From NCBI GenBank assembly GCA_028688275.1, contig JAQTYN010000033.1, forward strand, positions 1 through 37,603: a DNA stretch of 37,603 bases, in the 5' to 3' direction. The translations under genes were made by a program, and so were the position numbers. Source of the DNA: Gallionella sp. Its GTDB lineage: Bacteria; Pseudomonadota; Gammaproteobacteria; Burkholderiales; Gallionellaceae. Below are positions 26,001 to 32,856 of this stretch, one piece after another. Within the stretch, counting starts at the first letter, position 1; the number at the start of each line of letters is the position of its first letter. The notes beneath the pieces were generated by a model. That model was given only the letters and a program-made list of their open reading frames with translations, had not been told where the DNA came from and did not search any database.

Positions 26001-26446
26001 ACACCATCCTCAAAGCCGCCGCATGTAACGCCGACACCCCCGCTCTTGCGCGCATGGAAAATCACCACGACCTTGCTCAAGTGGGCATGAACCACATCCT
26101 CCAAGAAGAAAGCCACACTGGCGGCGCGCTCGGTCGTCCCACAGGCGCACGCTTCAAAAGCTACACCCGACTCAAGCAATACCTCGAAAAAACTGGCAAC
26201 AACCGCGACTTGTTTATCACCGACGACCACATACGCCGCGTGCAACAAGCCCAAGAAGACATCCACAACCATCCGCTTTATCAAAGTGCGATTGACGCCC
26301 TTAACCGCCAATTTAAAGCAGGCATACATGATGCGCAGTTCATTGAGCTGATTCTCAATTTACGCGAAGACGGACGCTTATGCGCCGTCGAAGCACAACC
26401 AGAAGACCGCGAACCGCGCCTGATTTGCTCCATGGGACTGGCTTAA
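23036..26446 (+). CDS. PLD-domain SNF2-family helicase (putative defence/restriction helicase)
   Basis: 1136-residue protein. The N-terminal phospholipase D-like nuclease domain shows the H-x-K motif HAK (residues 137-139) and GSSN (157-160), with the first half starting at DFCVGYFNLRGW. The SNF2 superfamily 2 helicase core follows: motif I GDVVGLGKT (about 274-283), motif II DESH (about 349), motif III LLSATPYNKT, motif IV FTQFADTAHYL, motif V DVLSEGQNLQ and motif VI QRAGRVDRIGQ (about 832-842). PLD-SNF2 proteins paired with an adenine methyltransferase are found in DISARM-like and restriction-type defence loci. Here the methyltransferase gene starts eight bases after the stop. A 45-base repeat-derived insert (residues about 781-795) lies between motifs IV and V without breaking the frame. 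No strong ribosome binding site is seen at 23036. Confidence 0.87.
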   Translation: MPRIFDNIEKQLLPTLVDTLQVADRADFCVGYFNLRGWRQLADQIERWEGGEDQCCRLLVGMHVTPTDELRSTLRSQDPLLDNATVARHQRIIAEEFRQQLMFGTPTNEDEATLRQLSTQLHSQKLFVKVYLRHPLHAKLYLLHRQDANNPVTGFLGSSNLTLAGLKGQGELNVDVLEHDACHKLVNWFEDRWTDRWCIDISKTLAAIIDESWASEKLVLPYHVYLKIAYHLAQEARAGQSEYRVPKIFGDALFDFQQAAVQTAAHHLNKRGGVLIGDVVGLGKTIIATALAKIFEDDHHTETLIICPKNLVSMWADYVHRYHLHAKILPLSKVIHDLPNTPRYRVVLIDESHNLRNKEGKRWKVIRDYIQKNESQTILLSATPYNKTYLDLSAQLALFLREDAPIGVRPEKRLAEMGGEDEFIRRHQCPVRSLAAFEKSQDPDDWRDLMRLFMVRRTRGFIMQHYAKEDERGRHLLFPDGGKSYFPKRVPKNLSFVISDDNPADPYARFYSDDVINAINGLNLPRYGLGNHLEEHPPKPINPAQAKMIEGLSRAGTRLMGFCRTNLFKRLESAGPAFLQSIERHILRNFIVLHAIENDLDIPLGTQGAELLDTRYHDNDPDDAIAADENNDEDQTADPEFAKIQSLRTEADFRARAAHAYIAYSTDFKKRFKWLPSHVFKASLAADLQADALALLALLKQCGEWDAQQDAKLGELIKLINTVHCTEKLLIFTQFADTAHYLKTQLQARGIKNVAEATGQSADPTTLAWRFSPVSNDKRDFISPRPLGEGQGVRDELRVLIATDVLSEGQNLQDAHIIVNYDLPWAIIRLIQRAGRVDRIGQQADTILCYSFVPADGVERLIKLRERVRQRLIENKEVVGSDETFFDDDQDDTLIRDLYTEKNGILDDDFDSEVDLASQAYQIWKNATDADPSLIAKIESMPNVVYATKAHAHTLAAPKGVLVYMRTSQENDTLTWINQAGEAVTQSQYTILKAAACNADTPALARMENHHDLAQVGMNHILQEESHTGGALGRPTGARFKSYTRLKQYLEKTGNNRDLFITDDHIRRVQQAQEDIHNHPLYQSAIDALNRQFKAGIHDAQFIELILNLREDGRLCAVEAQPEDREPRLICSMGLA
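25376..25420 (+). repeat. GC-rich palindromic element in frame inside the helicase gene
   Basis: The DNA block TCCCCTCGCCCC, then GGGAGAGGGGCAGGGG, then GTGAGGG matches the intergenic element at 9516-9553. In the helicase frame it reads FISPRPLGEGQGVRD. Flanking residues (SNDKRD and ELRVLIATDV) would join smoothly without it, so it looks like a 15-codon insertion. Confidence 0.8.
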
Positions 26447-26453
26447 CAACAAA

Positions 26454-29400
26454 ATGACTATGAAATCCAATGACTTTCAAAATTTGCTCAACAACTTTCA
26501 ATTAAAGCAACTTTTTATTGAAGAACTTGGCTGGGACAACGGCACGACACATCCCAAAACGGTCGAAGTGAGTGGCGAGCATTTTGTCCTCACGACCATT
26601 GCACAAAAGCGCGGTGTATCTGTTTTTCAGTGTTCCCCTGATCGTGACGGCAATGTACCCGCACGTCCTATCTTGCTGAAAATTGAAAAAGAAGCAGCCA
26701 AGATTGCATATGAACATTTATTGATTTTTGCCAACGCAGCGCAAACCACACTGACATGGCTATGGGTTGCACGCACGCCTAATCAACCCACCGCAACCCG
26801 CACACATACATGGCACAAGGGGACAAGCGGCGAATCATTGCGTCAAAAACTTAACCAAATTGTCTGGGCATTGGATCAAGAAGATGCTATTACCTTGACC
26901 GATGTCATCACGGGATTACGAAAAGCGTTTGACCGAGACAAAATATCCAAGTCGTTTTACGAAAAATTCAAAACAGAACACAAGTTTTTTTCTGAATTTA
27001 TTCAAGGAATTGACAAGATAGCAGATCAGGCTTGGTATGCCTCCTTGATGCTTAACCGTCTGATGTTCGTGTATTTTATCCAGCGCAAAGGCTTTCTCGA
27101 CGGTGATGCAAATTATCTCGTCAACAAAATGCAACGTGTGCGGGATAAGGCAGGGGAAGACCAATTCCACACTTTTTATCGCCTGTTCTTACGTCGGCTT
27201 TTCCATGAAGGACTGGGGCAAGCCTCGCGTGAGGACAAATCCCTTTTTCAATTGCTCGGCAATGTTCCATATCTTAATGGCGGACTATTTGCCGTACACG
27301 AACTAGAAGAAAATAACCCCGATATTGATATTCCAGATGCCGCCTTTGAGCGACTATTTGGTTTTTTTGATGCTTACGACTGGCATCTTGATGATCGCCC
27401 TTTGTCTAAAGGCACAGAAATCAACCCCGACGTTTTAGGCTACATATTCGAGAAATATATCAACCAAAAACAAATGGGGGCGTACTACACCAAAGAAGAC
27501 ATCACCGAGTACATCAGCAAAAACACGGTTATTCCGCACTTATTGGAACAAACCCGCGAACGCTGCAAAGTTGCTTTTGATGGTGAAACGTCAATCTGGC
27601 ATCAACTCCAAGATTTCCCAAGTCGCTACCTTTACCCTGCCATGAAAACGGGTGTCATCGACGGCAACGGACAAATCGTGCCTGAATCTGCTTTGCCTGA
27701 CTTTGTACAAATCGGCATGAATGATCCCAATGCCCGTATGTTTGACCGTCGTTACAATCTCAGCGAAGCCCAATTTCATACCGCGACGGGCGAGCGTGGC
27801 ACATTACCGACAGAAACTTGGCGTGAATACATCGCTCGCCGAACCCGATGCCTTGCCCTCTATGAAAAACTAAACGCAGGGGAAATCACGCATACCGATG
27901 ACCTCATCACGCACAATCTGGATATTCGCCAGTTTATGCAAGACGTAATTGACAACTGCACCAGCCCAGACCTATTGCGTGCGATTTGGCAATCCATTGT
28001 CGGCCGAGTCCCCGAAAAATCCCACGAAAAGTTTCACCACGGCATCACCATTCTCGACCCCACTTGCGGATCGGGCGCATTTCTTTTCGCCGCCCTTAAT
28101 GTGCTCGAACCGCTTTACGAAGCCTGTCTTGACCGCATGGAAGGCTTTGTGGAAGATGCTTTACACCCTTCACCATCAAGCAAAAAGAAGGGTGACGAAC
28201 ATGCTTTTCCCGATTTCCAAAAAGTACTCAAGGAAGTCGCCCACCATCATTCGCGCCGCTATTTCATATACAAAAACATCATCCTGCACAATTTGTTTGG
28301 CGTGGACATCATGGCGGAAGCCGTAGAAATTTGTAAGCTGCGCCTATTCCTCAAGCTGGTTTCACAAGTAGAGGGCGGGCGTGATTTAGAGCCGCTGCCC
28401 GATATTGATTTCAATATCTGCACGGGCAACACCTTGGTTGGTTATGCCACAGAAGCCCAATTTGATGCGACGCATACCCTCGCCAGTGACCAAACGCAGC
28501 GAGATGAAATCAAAGCCAGCATGGCGGACTTAGCCGATGGGTTTGAATTTTTTCGCACGCAGCAAACGGTACACGACGGCAAAATTACCCGCGATGACAA
28601 GCAAAAATTACGCGAAAAACTCAAAAATCTCAGCCTCAAGCTGGATCGTTATCTCGCCCATGATTACGGCATTGACCCAGACAAACCAAGCTCTTTTGAG
28701 GCTTGGCGCGCCAGTCACCAACCTTTTCACTGGTTCGCGGAGTTCTATGGCGTAATGCGTCAAGGCGGGTTTGACGTGGTGATTGGGAATCCACCATTTG
28801 TAGAAAGTACGCCGCGTAATATCCATTACACTTTGCGGTCACCAACATATAAAACCTTGAGTTGCGGAAATTTGTACGCACTTGTTTCAGAACGTTGTTT
28901 TAGCCTTTGTCATAAGCAGGGTAACTTTTCTTTCATTATGCCGTCTGCGAGTATTTGTACGCCAAGAATGTCGCCGCTCATAAACGGTATTTTTAACCGA
29001 TTTGAATTCTGTGCAACAAGCCTTTGGGATGAAAGACCATCTAAACTTTTTGATGGTGTAGATCAGCAATTGTCTATTTATCTGTGCGGGTGTTACAGCA
29101 ATCCAAATCGCGACATATTTGTATCTTCTATGCGTCACTGGGCTTCCGTTGAGCGTACAACCTTATTCCAAACGCAAAGCTATGTCCCAATTAACCGTAC
29201 ATTACGAGAAGCCGATGTAGTCCCAAAGGTTGGGGATGCGAATGAACATTCATTGCTATGCAAATTGCGAAAGAAGGCTGTTATTACGCAAAAATACACT
29301 GGGGAAACTAATTATCTGTACTATAAAAATGCTGGTGGAAGGTACTGGCGACTCGTTAAAAGTGCGCCCACTTATTTCCGCTCCGAGGCAGGGGCAACAC

Positions 29401-29528
29401 AAACAAGCACTGAGAAAATACGCGCCGTTAAAATAGATGACACTCAACTTTATGTTGGCATTTACAGTTCAACATTGTTTTATTGGTATTGGCGTGCAGT
29501 ATCGAATTGTAGGCACTTGACAGAATAG
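26454..29528 (+). CDS. Eco57I-type adenine-specific DNA methyltransferase (C-terminus frameshifted)
   Basis: 1024-residue product with the layout of type IIG/Eco57I methyltransferases. An N-terminal helical region of over 500 residues is followed by the SAM motif LDPTCGSGAFLF (about residue 534), a Rossmann core containing LFGVDIMAEAVEICKLRLFL, and the catalytic motif GNPPF (about 778-782). A C-terminal target-recognition-like part follows. The frame ends early at a TAG at 29526, but the +1 frame continues for 100 codons with an Eco57I-like ending (see next entry), so the natural protein is about 1125 residues. No PD-(D/E)XK motif is obvious at the N-terminus, so cutting may come from the PLD-helicase. 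It lies between the PLD-SNF2 helicase gene and the DprA-like gene in one compact operon. Confidence 0.87.
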   Translation: MTMKSNDFQNLLNNFQLKQLFIEELGWDNGTTHPKTVEVSGEHFVLTTIAQKRGVSVFQCSPDRDGNVPARPILLKIEKEAAKIAYEHLLIFANAAQTTLTWLWVARTPNQPTATRTHTWHKGTSGESLRQKLNQIVWALDQEDAITLTDVITGLRKAFDRDKISKSFYEKFKTEHKFFSEFIQGIDKIADQAWYASLMLNRLMFVYFIQRKGFLDGDANYLVNKMQRVRDKAGEDQFHTFYRLFLRRLFHEGLGQASREDKSLFQLLGNVPYLNGGLFAVHELEENNPDIDIPDAAFERLFGFFDAYDWHLDDRPLSKGTEINPDVLGYIFEKYINQKQMGAYYTKEDITEYISKNTVIPHLLEQTRERCKVAFDGETSIWHQLQDFPSRYLYPAMKTGVIDGNGQIVPESALPDFVQIGMNDPNARMFDRRYNLSEAQFHTATGERGTLPTETWREYIARRTRCLALYEKLNAGEITHTDDLITHNLDIRQFMQDVIDNCTSPDLLRAIWQSIVGRVPEKSHEKFHHGITILDPTCGSGAFLFAALNVLEPLYEACLDRMEGFVEDALHPSPSSKKKGDEHAFPDFQKVLKEVAHHHSRRYFIYKNIILHNLFGVDIMAEAVEICKLRLFLKLVSQVEGGRDLEPLPDIDFNICTGNTLVGYATEAQFDATHTLASDQTQRDEIKASMADLADGFEFFRTQQTVHDGKITRDDKQKLREKLKNLSLKLDRYLAHDYGIDPDKPSSFEAWRASHQPFHWFAEFYGVMRQGGFDVVIGNPPFVESTPRNIHYTLRSPTYKTLSCGNLYALVSERCFSLCHKQGNFSFIMPSASICTPRMSPLINGIFNRFEFCATSLWDERPSKLFDGVDQQLSIYLCGCYSNPNRDIFVSSMRHWASVERTTLFQTQSYVPINRTLREADVVPKVGDANEHSLLCKLRKKAVITQKYTGETNYLYYKNAGGRYWRLVKSAPTYFRSEAGATQTSTEKIRAVKIDDTQLYVGIYSSTLFYWYWRAVSNCRHLTE

Positions 29529-29829
29529 AGAGTTCGACGCTTTTTCTATATCGCCGTCTGTTATAGGTGATCATGAGCGGGCGCAACTAGCGAGCCTTGC
29601 CCATGAATATGAAAAAGATATTCTGAGAAATGCAACTAGAGCTACCCTACACAACCGTCGATCAGGCATGATCGAGCAAGACACTTATCGACTTAGCGCA
29701 TCCAAGCATATTATTGACCAAGTTGATTTAGAGTTGGCACGAATAATTGGTCTTTCGATTGAAGAAACCGACTTCATCATTAACTATGACATCAAATACC
29801 GCATGGGCGGCAATGACGAAGACGAATGA
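29527..29829 (+). pseudogene. out-of-frame C-terminal segment of the methyltransferase
   Basis: In the +1 frame the sequence continues REFDAFSISPSVIGDHERA, then LAHEYEKDI, then LIGLS-like IIGLSIEETDFII and NYDIKYRMGG, a typical end of Eco57I-type proteins. Removing one T near 29526 restores the frame across CRHLTE-REFDAF. Its TGA overlaps the ATG of the DprA-like gene (ATGA at 29826), so the ancestral operon was fully coupled. Confidence 0.88.
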
Positions 29830-30359
29830 AACCCTCCCTACTCACCCTACCCGAAACGCTGCGTCAACGACTTGATAGCAACGCGCCTGAACAATGGTTG
29901 GGAATGGGAAATGTGGCATTGTTAGATGCGCCGTTGCTTGGATTTATTGCTTCACGCGAATGCCCTGGTCATGTTTTACTCGATACCCTGGAACGTGTGC
30001 CGCAATGGGTTGCCGAGCAACGTGTGATGATTAGTGGCTTTCATTCTCCGTTAGAACAGCAAGTTTTTCGCTCAACATTGCGCCGCAAAGGACGTGTGGT
30101 GAAGGTGCTGGCGCGCAGTTTAAATAATTATCGCTTTTCTATCGAAGAGCGTGAATCACTGGCGGAAAATCTGCTGCTGCTGATTAGTCCCTTTTCTGCT
30201 CAATCACGCCGCACCACCCGCGAATCCGCACTGGCGCGCAACCGCTGGGTTATCGCATTGGCAACTGAAATTGTCGCACCCTACGTCGCAGCGAATAGCC
30301 CGTTATCTATCTTATTGAAATCAACCAATTCCCATCCTAACGAACTGACAAAACCGTGA
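29826..30359 (+). CDS. DprA/SMF-like Rossmann-fold protein
   Basis: 177-residue protein resembling the core of DprA (DNA processing protein A). A glycine-rich start (GMGNVALL) aligns with the VGSR region. VMISGFHSPLEQQVFRSTL corresponds to the SGGARGID...AH...AL helix, RVVKVLARSL to the strand before the nucleotide loop, and TTRESALARNRWVIALATEI to the F-x-x-RNR-I-I segment. DprA loads RecA on single-stranded DNA. This short form lacks the usual N-terminal SAM and C-terminal winged-helix domains, so it probably has a system-specific role. It starts within the methyltransferase stop (ATGA overlap), pointing to a helicase-methyltransferase-DprA-like unit. Confidence 0.7.
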   Translation: MKPSLLTLPETLRQRLDSNAPEQWLGMGNVALLDAPLLGFIASRECPGHVLLDTLERVPQWVAEQRVMISGFHSPLEQQVFRSTLRRKGRVVKVLARSLNNYRFSIEERESLAENLLLLISPFSAQSRRTTRESALARNRWVIALATEIVAPYVAANSPLSILLKSTNSHPNELTKP

Positions 30360-30394
30360 TTACGCTCGCTAACAATACGCACAGGCAAAATACT

Positions 30395-30487
30395 ATGACG
30401 ACAACCGCCCCCACCGAACGCGCCCAACCTGTCAAAATCGCCGCCCTGAATGCGTATCGGGATGTGGAAAGGGGGTTAGTGAAATGA
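30395..30487 (+). CDS. small ORF with the NAYRDV peptide
   Basis: 30-codon ORF that starts MTTTAPTERAQPVKI and ends LNAYRDVERGLVK, with its TGA overlapping the ATG of the YhcG gene (30484). The last 12 codons are repeated at 31565-31591 downstream. It may be a leader that couples translation of the nuclease, or the remnant of a gene interrupted by it. Evidence for expression is only the overlap. Confidence 0.4.
   Translation: MTTTAPTERAQPVKIAALNAYRDVERGLVK
30449..30475 (+). repeat. 27-bp direct repeat, left copy
   Basis: AATGCGTATCGGGATGTGG followed by AAAGGGGG. It differs by one base from the right copy at 31565-31591, and the two bracket the YhcG nuclease gene with a 1116-base period. Confidence 0.85.
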
Positions 30488-31542
30488 ATGAATTGCCCAT
30501 TTCCTCGTCACCCGACTTATACCAAGGTGTGCGGGTTTTACTGTTGACTGCCAAAACGCACGTTCGCCAAACAGTGAACACTGCGATGGTGCAGACCTAC
30601 TGGCACATTGGGCGTTTGATTGTGGAGGATGAGCAAGGTGGCGCACATCGGGCGGTATATGGCAAGCAGGTGTTGCCCGAACTGGCAAAACGCCTGAGTG
30701 GTGAGTTCGGGGAAGGTTTTCGCCTGAGCAATCTGCGCAGTTTCAGGCAGTTTTATCTCACTTTTTCGGAGCAGGAAATTCGCCACACAGTGTGTAGCGA
30801 ATTGAGCTGGTCGCATTTGCGTTTGCTCATGCGGGTGGAAAACACGACCGCCCGCACTTGGTACGCCAACGAAGCCGCCACCCAAGGCTGGAGCGTGCGG
30901 GCGTTGGATCGACAAATCAGCACGTTGTTTTACGAGCGTTTATTGAGCAGCCCTGCACCCACTCAAGCCGATGTGCGGGCGGAAGCAGTGGCACGCATCG
31001 CCCAAGAAACCCCCGCCGATCCGCGTGATTTCATCCGCGATCCCTATCTGTTGGAATTCCTTGGGGTGCAACCCGATGCGGGCTTGTACGAACAGGATTT
31101 GGAACAAGGTTTGCTCAACCAGCTTCAAAAATTTCTGATGGAACTGGGCAAAGGCTTTGCCTTCGTGGCACGGCAAAAACACTTGCGGGTAGAAGGCGAA
31201 GATTGCTTTGTCGATTTGGTGTTTTACAACTACCTGCTGAAATGCTTTGTGCTGGTTGACCTCAAAGTGGGCAAGTTGGCGCACCAAGATGTGGGGCAAA
31301 TGGATATGTATGTGCGCGTTTTTGATGCACAAATTCGCGGTGAAGGCGACAACCCCACGCTGGGGCTGATTTTGTGTTCGGAACGCAACGCGGCGGTCGC
31401 CAAGTATTCACTGCTGGCGGACAGTCATCAACTCTACGCCAGCAAATACCAAATGCTTATGCCCACCGAAGCCGAACTGCGCGCCGAACTAGAACGTGAC
31501 CGCGCTTTGTTGGAATCCACCCACCATGATCCACATCTTTGA
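30484..31542 (+). CDS. YhcG/DUF1016 family PD-(D/E)XK nuclease
   Basis: 352-residue member of the YhcG family (DUF1016 N-terminal domain plus PDDEXK C-terminal nuclease). The N-terminal domain has TYWHIGRLIVEDEQGG-type sequence (residues about 37-52) and SWSHLRLLMRVE. The nuclease core shows DCFVDLVFYN and FVLVDLKVGKL (about residues 240-265), with Asp replacing the Glu of the usual E-x-K, then QMDMYVRVFD. These genes are frequent in restriction-modification and other defence islands and are probably transferred as single cassettes. It is flanked by 27-bp direct repeats. Its ATG overlaps the TGA of the small ORF upstream. Confidence 0.9.
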   Translation: MNELPISSSPDLYQGVRVLLLTAKTHVRQTVNTAMVQTYWHIGRLIVEDEQGGAHRAVYGKQVLPELAKRLSGEFGEGFRLSNLRSFRQFYLTFSEQEIRHTVCSELSWSHLRLLMRVENTTARTWYANEAATQGWSVRALDRQISTLFYERLLSSPAPTQADVRAEAVARIAQETPADPRDFIRDPYLLEFLGVQPDAGLYEQDLEQGLLNQLQKFLMELGKGFAFVARQKHLRVEGEDCFVDLVFYNYLLKCFVLVDLKVGKLAHQDVGQMDMYVRVFDAQIRGEGDNPTLGLILCSERNAAVAKYSLLADSHQLYASKYQMLMPTEAELRAELERDRALLESTHHDPHL

Positions 31543-31597
31543 CCATATCCATGGTGTCGCTCTCAATGCGTATCGGGATGTGGGAAGGGGGGAGTGA
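31526..31597 (+). CDS. small ORF overlapping the YhcG 3' end
   Basis: 23-codon ORF in another frame, starting MIHIFDHIHGVALNAYRDV. It shares LNAYRDV-x-RG with the ORF upstream of YhcG because it reads through the right direct repeat. It may simply be an insertion scar. Confidence 0.25.
   Translation: MIHIFDHIHGVALNAYRDVGRGE
31565..31591 (+). repeat. 27-bp direct repeat, right copy
   Basis: AATGCGTATCGGGATGTGG followed by GAAGGGGG, in the same orientation as the left copy at 30449. Confidence 0.85.
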
Positions 31598-31645
31598 ATT
31601 CTATTTTTACCTCGCCCGTCAACTTGTTGCAGAATAAGCGCGCAT

Positions 31646-31858
31646 CAACCCGCACCGTTATTGTCAGTCATCGCCGTTGCGGTACGCCAGCGCACAGACC
31701 TTTGTGTCTTTCCAAGTTAGCCTGAGGTACAAAGTTATGTACTGAAGGGTTAAGTGATGCAAACAAAAATAATCGTGGCAATTTTCTTCGCTGGTGCGGT
31801 GGGTGTTTCATCGCAAGCCGCTGAATTGCCTTCCCCTGATACGCCCAGCCCATCGCAG
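31646..31858 (+). repeat. 213-bp direct repeat, left copy (leader and 5' end of the L,D-transpeptidase gene)
   Basis: The block matches 32930-33142 with only two mismatches that I can see over its first 185 bases, then several in the last 30. It contains the upstream region and first 34 codons of the L,D-transpeptidase gene. The offset is 1284 bases. A RelE/NadS pair and a MITE-like repeat lie between the copies. Confidence 0.95.
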
Positions 31859-31876
31859 TACACACCGCCCCCTTGA
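31757..31876 (+). pseudogene. truncated copy of the L,D-transpeptidase 5' end
   Basis: The ATG opens MQTKIIVAIFFAGAVGVSSQ, identical to the signal peptide of the L,D-transpeptidase, then AAELPSPDTPSPSQ, then an unrelated YTPPP and a stop. Thirty-nine codons remain, with no peptidoglycan-binding or catalytic domain. A terminator starts over its last codons. It might still give a short exported peptide because its binding site is intact. Confidence 0.88.
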
Positions 31877-31888
31877 GGGGCTTTTTTT
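31867..31888 (+). terminator. terminator after the truncated transpeptidase copy
   Basis: A GC-rich 5-bp stem (GCCCC / GGGGC) with a CTTGA loop is followed by seven T. It lies over the last codons of the fragment and would shield the toxin-antitoxin promoter from upstream transcription. Confidence 0.7.
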
Positions 31889-31992
31889 CGTCAACTCAAA
31901 TCCCCTTCATCAAATTCCATCAAAAAGGAGAATCACCCATGCCAAAGCCTCGCAGAAAATCATTCCGCAACAAAGCTTTTCCGATTTAGGGC

Positions 31993-32020
31993 TTGACGCT
32001 GTGCGCCAATGGCGTATATT
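31993..32020 (+). promoter_or_regulatory. promoter of the RelE/NadS operon
   Basis: TTGACG, 16-base spacer, TATATT. The expected transcription start falls at or within a base or two of the toxin ATG (32027), so the mRNA is probably leaderless. Confidence 0.72.
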
Positions 32021-32026
32021 TTGCGC

Positions 32027-32338
32027 ATGCTATTCATTGAAACCCCCACTTTTACACGATTGATTGCCTCCTTGCTGGAAGACGATGAGTATTCCAAGCT
32101 ACAAGAGGAATTGGTAAAACGACCCGACGCGGGAGATTTGATTAAAGATGGCGGTGGAATCCGTAAGCTGAGGTGGAAGCGATCAGGAACTGGCAAAAGT
32201 GGCGGGATTCGGGTTATCTACTATTGGATAACTGAAGATGAACAAATACTGTTGCTGGTGGCTTATCCGAAGAGCACGAAGGACAATTTGACGGATAAAG
32301 AAACCGCCGTGCTGCGAAAACTTGTGAAGGAGTTATAA
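32027..32338 (+). CDS. RelE/HigB-type toxin
   Basis: 103-residue toxin of the RelE/HigB superfamily, starting MLFIETPTFTRLI. The sequence DAGDLIKDGGGIRKLRW, then GIRVIYYWI and LLLVAYPKSTKDNLT, gives the usual pattern for this group, which cuts mRNA with basic residues on the beta sheet. I prefer the ATG at 32027 to the in-frame ATG at 32009, because the latter lies upstream of or within the -10 box. In this module the toxin gene precedes the antitoxin gene, as in higBA, with a two-base gap. Confidence 0.88.
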   Translation: MLFIETPTFTRLIASLLEDDEYSKLQEELVKRPDAGDLIKDGGGIRKLRWKRSGTGKSGGIRVIYYWITEDEQILLLVAYPKSTKDNLTDKETAVLRKLVKEL

Positions 32339-32340
32339 CG

Positions 32341-32628
32341 ATGGACAATTCACTATTTGATGATTTGAAACAAAGCTTAAAAGAGGCGGTGGCTATTCGT
32401 CGTAATGAGCTTGCGCCAAGTCGAGTAACGGAAGTTCATGCGCCAGATGCAAAAGCCATTCGCGCCAAGGTCGGATTGAGTCAGAGCGAGTTTGCTCAAT
32501 TGATAGGTGTGAAATTGGCAACGCTTAAAAACTGGGAACAGAACCGCCGTACACCTTCTGGTGCAGCCGCTGCCTTATTGACTATCGTGGAAAAGGAACC
32601 TGATGCAGCTTTGAGAGCACTTCACTAA
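32341..32628 (+). CDS. NadS-type XRE antitoxin
   Basis: 95-residue helix-turn-helix antitoxin. The N-terminal helix (LFDDLKQSLKEAVAIRRNE) and the phrase PSRVTEVHAPDAKAIR resemble the NadS group. The XRE domain has GLSQSEFAQLIGVKLATLKNWEQNRRTPSG (in two parts: GLSQSEFAQLIGV and ATLKNWEQNRRTPSG), in which the second helix makes DNA contacts. It is expected to repress its own promoter. Its stop codon TAA is the first three bases of a MITE-like repeat. Confidence 0.9.
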   Translation: MDNSLFDDLKQSLKEAVAIRRNELAPSRVTEVHAPDAKAIRAKVGLSQSEFAQLIGVKLATLKNWEQNRRTPSGAAAALLTIVEKEPDAALRALH

Positions 32629-32763
32629 GGAAACGCTGATTAAATCTTCCGATCGTGGTGAGCTTGTCGAACCATGAGCGGAAGATTTAATAAAATCAAT
32701 AAATTAAATCCGTTCACCCTTCGACAAGCTCAGGGCGAACGGATTTAATCAGTGCTTCCCTAA
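32626..32763 (+). repeat. MITE-like double-hairpin repeat, copy 4
   Basis: Same orientation and almost the same sequence as copy 2, from TAAGGAAACGCTGATTAAAT to ATTTAATCAGTGCTTCCCTA. It begins on the stop codon of the NadS-type antitoxin. Confidence 0.92.
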
Positions 32764-32856
32764 ATCAGGGTTGCAGAGTTGCCTTCCTAAGGCATCAAGA
32801 ATAGAAAAATCCGTGACTTTCAGCGATGCTCTTGACAGGTCGAACCGCCTTTACAG

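Noticed and set aside
28160..28200. Small CACCCTTC/GAAGGGTG palindrome in the methyltransferase gene as another in-frame repeat insertion (peptide HPSPSSKKKGD).
   Set aside because: Similarity to the other GC-rich elements is weak, and homologues often have a variable linker here.
22282..30359. Deazaguanine DNA-modification (dpd) island, because queD lies beside a PLD/SNF2 helicase.
   Set aside because: No dpdA-like transglycosylase or other dpd genes are visible, and a tRNA gene with a terminator separates queD from the helicase.
31939..31989. ATG with a good AAAGGAG site and the start MPKPRRK, reminiscent of REP-associated (RAYT) transposases.
   Set aside because: Only about seven residues match, and the frame stops after 16 codons. 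It may be a scar, but it does not support a transposase call.
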